From contig JAJVIK010000002.1 in NCBI GenBank assembly GCA_022072055.1, positions 43,605 to 107,604 on the forward strand: DNA of 64,000 nt. Reading direction: 5' to 3'. Below are positions 34,914 to 44,300 of this stretch, in pieces (within the stretch, counting starts at the first letter, position 1; every line of letters begins with the position of its first letter). The position numbers were made by a program, and so were the translations under genes. The DNA is from a bacterium (GTDB lineage Bacteria; Hinthialibacterota; Hinthialibacteria; OLB16). The notes under the pieces are model-generated. The model worked only from the letters and a program-made list of their open reading frames with translations. It had not been told where the DNA came from and did no database searches.

Positions 34914-35303
34914 GTGGGGAAGGTCGGGTCGGGAGCGGTCTCCCGGGAGCTCGCGGTCCTGCTCGCTCGCGCGCTGGACATGAAGAAAGCCGATCATGTG
35001 GAGGTCCTCGACTTGAGAGACCTCTCGATTCTGGCCGATTACTTCGTGCTCGGCGCCGGCTTCGCGCGAATCCAGATACAGGCGCTCGCCGACGCCGCGG
35101 TCGAGGAGGCCAAGAAGGCCGGTTTTCAGTGCAAATCGGTCGAGGGATACGAGGATTCCGGTTGGATCCTCCTCGACTTCGGGGATGTCATCGCGCACCT
35201 GATGACCGAGGAGAGCCGGGACTATTACCGGCTTGAGAGACTGTGGGGCGATGCTCCACGCGAGAATTGGAAAATCGAACGGGGCGACACGGAAGGCTTA
35301 TGA
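34914..35303 (+). CDS. rsfS: Ribosome silencing factor RsfS
   Basis: 129 residues from a GTG at 34914. A TTG at 34881 is an alternative, and neither has a strong ribosome-binding site. The core reads ALDMKKADHVEVLDLRDLS, ILADYFVLGAG, then GYEDSGWILLDFGDVIAHLM and YYRLERLWGDA, the standard RsfS/YbeB/Iojap pattern. It binds ribosomal protein uL14 and blocks 30S-50S joining when nutrients are low. The stop overlaps the start of the giant secreted protein gene. Confidence 0.92.
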   Translation: MGKVGSGAVSRELAVLLARALDMKKADHVEVLDLRDLSILADYFVLGAGFARIQIQALADAAVEEAKKAGFQCKSVEGYEDSGWILLDFGDVIAHLMTEESRDYYRLERLWGDAPRENWKIERGDTEGL

Positions 35304-38300
35304 GCAAAACCTGCATCCTTCGCAATACCGTGGCGGGAACCCGGAGGGGCACTCGGCGCGCCATGCGCCGTCTGCTTCCGGCGCTCCCCATCGTCCTGGC
35401 CTTCGCAACCGCGACGGCCTGGGCGGATTACGGCAGCCTGACCGGAAGGAGCCTGGTGGTTCAAGGCCAGGGGATCACGGCCACTAGCCGGGTCACCGAA
35501 GTCGTCCGATTTGACATCTCGGAAACCAACACGGACGATATTCAGACACCGCAATTCGATGATGACGGCGGTCTGGAGATCAAGCGCGTGCGGGTCAGCT
35601 TCGCCGACTTCCGGGGCATCAGCGCCGCCAACCCGGGAAGTGAAATCGCCTTTGTCTCGCTTTACCGGATCACCCAAGACATCAACAACCCGCTCTTCGA
35701 CTTCGAGAACGAATTCAACCTCGCCCAGAATATCCTCCTGGCGCGCGAGCGCGTCGTGGGGTCCAATGTCATTCTCAATGTTCCGTGCGAGGAACTCGCC
35801 GAGCGTCTCCCGCCCTATGACATGCCCTGCGATCCGAACATCAATCCGGTCTCCGGCGTCACCCGTCTCTATTCCGGCGGCGACGGCTATGTTCTGAACA
35901 GCACCGCGATCTTCATGGTGGCCGTGGAAACCGACGCCACCATCGACAACAACGACCAGTTCTCCGTGATCGTTCGCATTCAGCGGGAGGACATCGCGCA
36001 TCAAACCGGTTCCGGAAGCCCCTTCGGGACCCGTGTGTTCGGATCCCGGATCATCACTGTGGTGGACCAAGCTGGAGATGTGATGCCGTTCCCGGATGTC
36101 ATCCTCGGCGGCGCCGTGGACCGCTTCTATCCCTTCGAGCCGCACAACTACCCCGACCTCTTCAGCCAACACCCCGACGCCCTGAACATTCTGGAGGACA
36201 TGGAGGTTCCCCAAGTTTTCCCATCCGAGAGCAGCCGCACGGCGGTGATCGGGTTCGAGATCGCGGGGGTCCATTCGTATCTGAACTATGTGATCCTGAA
36301 TTTCACCTCTTGCCGCGAGGGTCGCAACAACGATGGCGACTACTGGGCCGATGATCCCGCGGGAATCCCGGGAGTCTATGATCCCTTTGTCGATGAAATC
36401 TTCCGGAACCTGGGCGAAATCGCCGATGACGGCGACCCGAAGATTTTCGAGTACGACGCCTTCGACCAGGTGGTGTTCGAGGGGTTGACCCCGGGCGTTC
36501 AGACCACCCGGCGCGGGTTCGACGCCGACGGCGACGGACGGATTGATGAGGAGCTGCCCAACGGTCTGGATGATGACGATGACGGTCTGACCGACGAGGA
36601 CATCTCCCTTCCCATTATTCATCCCCTGGTGGACGAGGATAACCAAGACTATTGGGCTTGGCACGACGAAAACGGCAACGGGGTCTATGATCCCGCGATT
36701 GATGAGTTGTATTTTGACGCCAACGGGAATGGGGTCTTCGATCCGACCTCCGGAATTCCCCAAGTGAACGAGGTTCCCGAGAGGGTCTACCGAGGCGCGA
36801 CCGCGGGGTTTGTTCTTCGCCCGGGGCAGCCCTACGACAACTTCGCGGGAACCGGCGTCGACAACACAGGCGATGGAACCCCCGACACCTTCTTCTTCCG
36901 ACTGGATGACGACGGAGATGGGGAGGATGGAAGCCCACTCTCGCCAAACATCTTTGGTTTGGTTCCGGCTCTCACCAGTCCGCCTCCTCCCGATAACGCG
37001 TTTGTCCGCAATCCCTACTTCCAGAATTGGCCGGATGCCGACGGCACCCAAGACATCGGAAACCCCTCGGTTTTTGCCGGCGTGAAGATGGCGGACGGTC
37101 TGGACAACGACCATGACAGCGACGATTGGAAAGACACGGATGGCATCCCCGGAATGTCCATCGGAGATGAGGGAGTCAAAGAGGACCCCGCCAATCCCGG
37201 CATGCCGATTGTCTATGCGGACGGCGTGGACAACGATGGCGACGGCGAAGCGGAAAGCCCGCGCGACGCGCAGGGACGCGCGATGGCGGATGGAATCGAC
37301 AACGATGAAGACGGGCTGGTGGATGAGGGCATCGACGAAAATGTGGACGAGGGCATCAACGAGGACCTCGGCGACAACGCCTTCAACGCCATCACCACGC
37401 GACGCAACAGCTTCAACACCTTTGACGATTATCTCGGCGATATCGACTCCGTGATCCTGTATCAGGACAACGGGGACGGCCTGTTCGATCCGGCCACCGA
37501 TACGCCGGTCTCCCGCCATGATCCGGAGGAGATCCACTGGACCTGGCTCGACAACACCCCGCCGGTCATGTCGATGGCGGTCTTCACCGATTCGACCATC
37601 AACAACGGTCGCGGGCCGCGTGTGCCGGTGACCGACGATGGAACCTACGACTTCTTTGTCGCGATCACCATTGACGGCGATGATCGCGGCGATTACTTCC
37701 AGCCGGGCGCCCGAGTGCCCAATCCCTCCAATGTGGAGCAGGGCATCATCCTGCTTGATTACGAAGGCGCGCGTCCCGGCGATGACTTCATGGTCTCCAT
37801 CGCGCGCGGCTCCACGCCGGCCTTCGCGGCCTTCGGTCTCTCCAGCGGAATCGGGACCGACGCGGGCTACCCGAACGCCTCCAAGCTCACAAAGCCCGCC
37901 GAGTGCAAGATGTTCATCGAGGACATCATCGGGTACATTCCCGACACCATCCAGGGGGACAACTCCCTTGGATTCGTGGTGGACCGTCCCGAACAGGTGC
38001 CCATCGGCTCCGATGACGACATCTTCGTGGGCAACCCTTACCTGGACTCCACCTCCAGTCCTGTCGGGGTGATTGGAATAGACGTGGCCGATAATCCCTA
38101 CTCGGATGATGACGAGCAGGACTATATCGACAGCATCACGGTCCGGATCCAGTCCCTCACGCATGACCTGGTGAGCCGCGACATCGAATTTGAGGGGACC
38201 TTTGACATCACCAACTCGGGCGGCGTGATCGGCCTGCCGGATTTGATGCCGCTCGCGGACGACTCCACCGGCGGAGTGGGGATCTATCGCGACAATCCGG

Positions 38301-41300
38301 AGGCCGGAATTCCCGGCGGTTTCGATTCCGCCGACCTGCCGGTCGAGCTGCGCAGCGATTTCCTCCAATACAGCCTGGTGGCGGGGACCACCGACACGGT
38401 CCAGGTCACCCTGCGTCCCACCGATGGCCTCGTGATTCCGCCCGAGGATTTCACCGGGGAGAATGTCGGTTACGACTACTATGTCGTGGTTCGCACGAGC
38501 TCCAGCGTGGACTACCGGGACGCCTTCCGGATCACCATCCGGGATGGCGGAGTGCTCTTCCGCAGCGGGCCGAGCGTCCAAAACAGTGGGGTCAGCACCG
38601 ACTCGATTGTCGCCAATGTCCCGGTGATTCACCAGAATCTTGTGGCGGGAAGCCCGGAACCCATCCCCGCCAACATCCCCACCGAGGAGTCCGGAATCGC
38701 GGTGATCGGGTTCAACATCTATGACCGTTCGCTGGCCGACAATGGGCGTCCGACCAACATGGAATACCTGCTGGTCAACTTCGCCAACGTCGGCGGCGAC
38801 TCCCAGTTCACGATCGAAGACTTGGCCCCCATCGGGACAGGGCCGAACAATGTGATCCTCAAGACCGATGGCGTGGCGCTTTACCGCGACTCGCCCGCCT
38901 CGGCCGGTCCCGATTCCAAGCCCGGAATCTTTGATCGCACAGACCAGTTGGTCCGCGCCGTGCCCTTGATCGGCAATGTGGATGGCTTCCCGAACTCGGT
39001 GTACCTGTTCTTCGATCCCTTTGGAGATGACCCCCTCGGCGACTATCAGGACACCGATGGCGACCTGAATTTCGCCGAGGAGGACGGCGTGATCGGCGAG
39101 CGGATTCCGCCCGACGACCTCGGGGACAATCAAGGCAACGATTATTTTGTGGTCATCCGTCCCGACGCGGACATCTCGAACGGCGACGATTTCATCGTGC
39201 AGGTTCGTCCCCTGGTCAACAACGACGTGGTCGAGTGGCCGATTCGGTTCCTCCCGGATGAGAACTTCCCGACCCAACATTTCCTTTCCGCCGATGCCCT
39301 CGGCGCGCCGGTCGGAACCACGGTGGACATCTTCCACGAGGTCAACGGGGTCTTCCGCCAGGATTTCTCCTTCGAGGCCATCGACAGCAATGTGCTCCAG
39401 GCCTTCACTCAGACCGACACGGTCTTCAGCGACCTGACCGTGATCAATGACACCATCGAGGCGGCTGGGGACCCCAAGGCGATGGTGGGGATTAATATCA
39501 ACGACCAGGGCGGGCCGCAGCGGACCATCTCGAGGCTCTCCTTTGAGGTCCGTTCGCCGCTCGTGGCGGGTCCGAACATGCCCAGCGCCACAACCGCCGA
39601 CTTCAATCCTTTCTCGCCGACCCCGAACTCCGGGTTCGCGCTCTACATGGACAACACCAATGTCGGCATCCAAGGGGTCTTTGATGCCGCCGACACCTTT
39701 GTGTCGCTCAGCCCCAGCGGCTCCAGCGCGGTCCAAAACGGCAACGTGATCAATGTGGACATCACCTTCTCCCCCGGCGTGCCGGTTCCGGACAACGATT
39801 CCGGACAGAACGCCGGTCCGGACTTCTTCCTGGTGCTTCGGACGAGCAATCACATCTCGTTCCGCGACCAGTTCCAGGTCTATATCCGCGAGTCCGGAAT
39901 CACCTTCGAGTCCGGACCTTCGTTCGGAAACGCCTCGGTGCTGACCAATCTGGTGACCACCAACGTGCCGGTCTTCGCCACCGACACCACCGGGTTCTTT
40001 GGCGCCTCGTTCGACCGCAATGATGGTCCAGAGGATGTGATCGGGTTGAACTTCATCACCGCCACAAAGGCCAACCCGAACACCTCGAACGAGAGCCTGG
40101 TCTCCCTCTATGTGGCCCTCACCAAGGTTGGGGATTCCGCCTTCACCAACAGCGATCTTGCCCCCCTCTCGGCCACGCCCGCGAGCGGAGTGGCGTTGTA
40201 TCTCGACAACGGGACCATCAACGGTCGCTTTGATGAAGCCGACACCTTCATCCCGCTGCAAAACAACCCGTTCTATACGAGCGAGAATGAGGTCTTCCTG
40301 CGTGTCGCCACCCCCGTTCCGCTGCCGGCGAGGGATGATTTCGTTCCTGGGACCGACTTCGGACCGGATATTTACGTTGTCCTGCGCACCAGTGGCTCGA
40401 TCAGCCAGGATTCGGTCTTCTCGGTCACGGTCAAGAATATCCGTTACCTGACCACCACCTCGAACCTGATCTTCACCACCGGTCCGATTGACGGTGGGGA
40501 TGTGAATGAGCCGCCGTTCCTTGAAATTGTAACTCCGATCCTCGGCAACACCGCGAACCAGCTCTTTACGTTGCGGTGGGAAGACTTCGACCCGGACAGC
40601 AACGCCGGGATCGACTTCTTCTTCGTGGCGGACTCCGCCTATCTGGCCAATGGGTTCTCCTTCGATGGCCTTGTCCGCAATGAGATTCTGGCCAGCGACG
40701 CCATGACCTCCGCGGTGGGTCTGCCTGAGGATCCGGATGGGGCCGCGGACTCCTTCGCCTGGGATGTTTCGCTGATCAACACCTCGCTCTTTGATCCCCC
40801 CGATCCGCGCGTTGCCGAACTGCGCGTGGGAGGGGTCATCACGGACGGCATCGCGGACTTCACCGACGCCAGCCCGAGTTTCCTCACGGTCACCAACTCG
40901 GCTCCATCGCTCAAGTTTAAGCCGGTCTCCGGGAGCGGGATCGTGGCGGGGAATCCGCCCAGCGTCCTGGAAGGGATTCCCTTCAATGTGGGCTGCACCG
41001 CCGGGGACCCCGAGGGTCGTGGGCAGGCCGATGTGTTCCTTATTGACGAGACCCAGCTCGCGGTGCTGAGCACGCCCCAGGCGCAGGTCCTCTTCGCGCG
41101 CAACACCGAAACCGCGAACGGCGCGGACATTGCGGCTCTATCCCCCGGCAACATCTTCTGGGTCAACGAGGGGCAGGTGCTCGCGGTCACACAATCCAGC
41201 ACCTTTGCCCTGACCGTAGGACCCTCACTTTCCAACCAGATGATCTCCGGAGCGCCGAGGACCTTTGTGGCGCTCGCGCATGTCCGGGACATTGTCAGCG

Positions 41301-44300
41301 GCAGCCGTGAAATGGACGATGCCGCCCAGCCGGTGGCGCAGCTTGTTCGGGTCCGGATCACCCCCAATAGCCCACCCTCCTTCGCCTTTGCCGGGGATCT
41401 CGCCGGTGGCGCGACTGCCTTGGAGGTGGACGGCGACAACCGCTTCCAGATCAATTGGACCGACTCCGAGCCGGACCCCGGATCGAACGCCCGGATCAAG
41501 CTGGAATTCGCCGCCGGGATGATCAGCAATCCGACTCAGATCGTTCAGGGCTTCCTCCCCGGCTCGCCCGGCGGGACTCCAGTCCCCGCCCTCAACATCG
41601 CTCAGACCGGGCCGGACTCCTTCACCTGGGAGATGTCCTCGCTCGCGCCCGGCCTGTACGCCCTTCAAGGAGTGATCGCGGATGAGATCAGCCGCGACAC
41701 AGACCTCGCGTATGTCTACCTGAACCGTCCCTCGACCTTCTCCTTCGTGGAGCCGGACACGGATGTTTCGCTGTTCCTCGGAGAGAGCCTGGAAATACGC
41801 TGGAACGATCAGGGGGGAGCGCAGCCCGACGACGACGAACAAGTCCGCTTCTTCCTGCGGAACATTGTCACGCTGGCCGACATTCAGCTGAACACGGCGA
41901 TCAACCTGAGCGCCTCTCCGAACATCCTGCAGGTCCTGACCGGATCGGTGGCGGGATTGGTTGAAGGGACTTACAACCTGTACGCGGTGGTCGAGCCGCC
42001 CGCCTCCAACAACCCGCTCAACTATTCGCGCCAGATCTTCGCGCGCGAGGTCGACAACTCGCTGGTTCAGATCACCTTCACCGAGAATGATCCGCCGCAA
42101 TTGGACTTCAGCTCGCTATCGCTCGCGGATGTCGTGAACGCCAACCCGGATGTCACCGACCCGACCATGGGTGGAGTCGTGGCGGATGGCGCGGCGGAGA
42201 TTCCGGTGGTGTGGGATGATTTCGATGATGCCCCCTTCACCGCCACGGTGAAGCTCTATTACGCCACCGACACCAGCGATGTCTCCGCCCGTCGGGAGAT
42301 GCAGGGGACCTATCCACCGGTGTTTAACACGGTCTCCGCACCCAATCTCGACATGGCGACCGACAATGGCCCCGGACCCTATCCGGCCCGTGGAGCCTTC
42401 TCCATCGGCGCCGCCTCGGATGTGTTCTTCTGGGATATCTCCGACCCGATTTCGGTCCCACGCGGAACCTATTCGGCCATCGCGGTTCTGGATGACGGGA
42501 TTAATCCCCAAGTGGTACGGACAAGCCCCAACTCGATCACCATCAACCGCCGTCCGAACATCCAGCTTCTCTCCGCCTCGCCGGGGACAGTGACCCGCGG
42601 GGATAATGTCACCCTGTCCTGGACCGACAGCGATCCGGACAGCAACGCCACCATCCGTCTCTATTACCGGATCGACGAGGACCTGAACGGAACCCCCGAC
42701 ACCCCCGCCACCCTGATCGCGGCGGCCTCCAACCTGGCCGAGGACCCGGACGGTCCGGCGGGCGATCAGTTCGTCTTCGACACCGGGTTGATCGACCCGT
42801 TCCCCACAACCTCCTTCGGGTTGTTCCTCGTGGCTGAAATTCGGGACGAGGTGAATGTCGACAGCGATTCGATCCCGGTCATCGGCGGAGTGGTGGTGAA
42901 CCCGAACGATCCCCCCTCGATGCAGTTGGTGCGCCCGAATTTGGCCGATCAGATGGACGATGTCACCGGAACAATCCATGTCTATCCGGATCGACTCAGC
43001 CGCTTGGGGGTCAACCCGCCGCTCTTTCCGATTACCTGGGCCAACGGCGCTGATGACAATGTCGGGACCACCTTCGCCCTGTTCTTCGACAACGACCGTT
43101 TCGGCGCGGATGGAACGGCCATCAATCAGACCGACCCGATCACCTTGCTCGACTCGAACGCCATCCCGCTCACCAATTCGGGAGTGTTCAACTGGGATGT
43201 GCGCGATTACCCCGACATCCCACCCGGAGACTACTATGTCTACGCCCTCCTGAACGACGGCGTGAACCCGCCCGAGGCGGTCTACAGCGACGCCTTCATC
43301 CGGATCAATCAACCCGCGACGTTCTCCTTCCTGGAGCCGGATGGCTTCAATGATTCCGTGTTCCGAGGCGAGGCGTACACGCTGGCCTGGACCGACAGCG
43401 ACCCGGACAGCGCGGCGTTCATTAACCTGTTCCTGGACAATGATAATGATCTGACCAACGGCTTCGGGACAAATGTCGCCGACTTGAACGCCCTCGACCT
43501 CGGCCTCGGAATCCCGGAGGATGACGAGACCGACCGTCTCGCGGTCAACACCGAGCTGCTCCCGCCCGGCAATTACACCGTGGTGGCCCGGATCGACGAT
43601 GGGGTCAACATCCCCCTGCTGTTCCAGTCCGCCAACCCGCTCACCATCCTGGAAAGCGGCGGACCGCCGACCATCCAGATCACCCAGCCCGCGGGCGGCT
43701 CCCCCAGCGATCCCTTCGTGGTGACCTCGCCCACCATGCTGATCACCTGGACCGACAGCGACATCCCGGAGCGGTTGGTGGAGCAGTCCTTCATCCGCTT
43801 CTACTGGGACACCGACTTCTTTGGAGTCAACGGAACGGTGGTGAGCGGCACGGATGTGGCCTTTGACGGCAGTGTGTTCAGCGGGGACCGCGTTCCGGTG
43901 GAACTTCGAGTTTCCGATCCCAATTTCCCAGCCGCGCTCAAGGACCAAGACCAGTTCGAAGTGGGCATCGATCAGTTCCCTAAGGGTGTGGTGCTCTACC
44001 TCTACGCGGTCATCACCGACACCGGAGCGATCCAGCAGGACGCCCAGGGGCATTTCCTACAAGGGCGACCGAGCTCCGAGTTCTACTCCTCGAACGCGTT
44101 CATCATCAACTCCTCGCCCACCTTCCGGTGGATTGTCCCCTCGGATCAGCCGGGAGACCTTTTCCACCCGGTCAATCCGCGCGGGAATCCGCTGACCATC
44201 ACTTACGAGGCGCGCGACCCGGACAGCGTGGCGGTGATCGACCTGTTCCTCGACACGGACACCAACAGCGCGGATGGCCTCGTGCCGGTGGAATCCCCCG

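Noticed and set aside
35225..40261. Very long open frame on the minus strand (1,678 codons)
   Set aside because: It is the antisense of the giant protein gene. The translated product is a low-complexity string of Gly, Arg, Val and His without domains, caused by the codon bias of the plus-strand gene.
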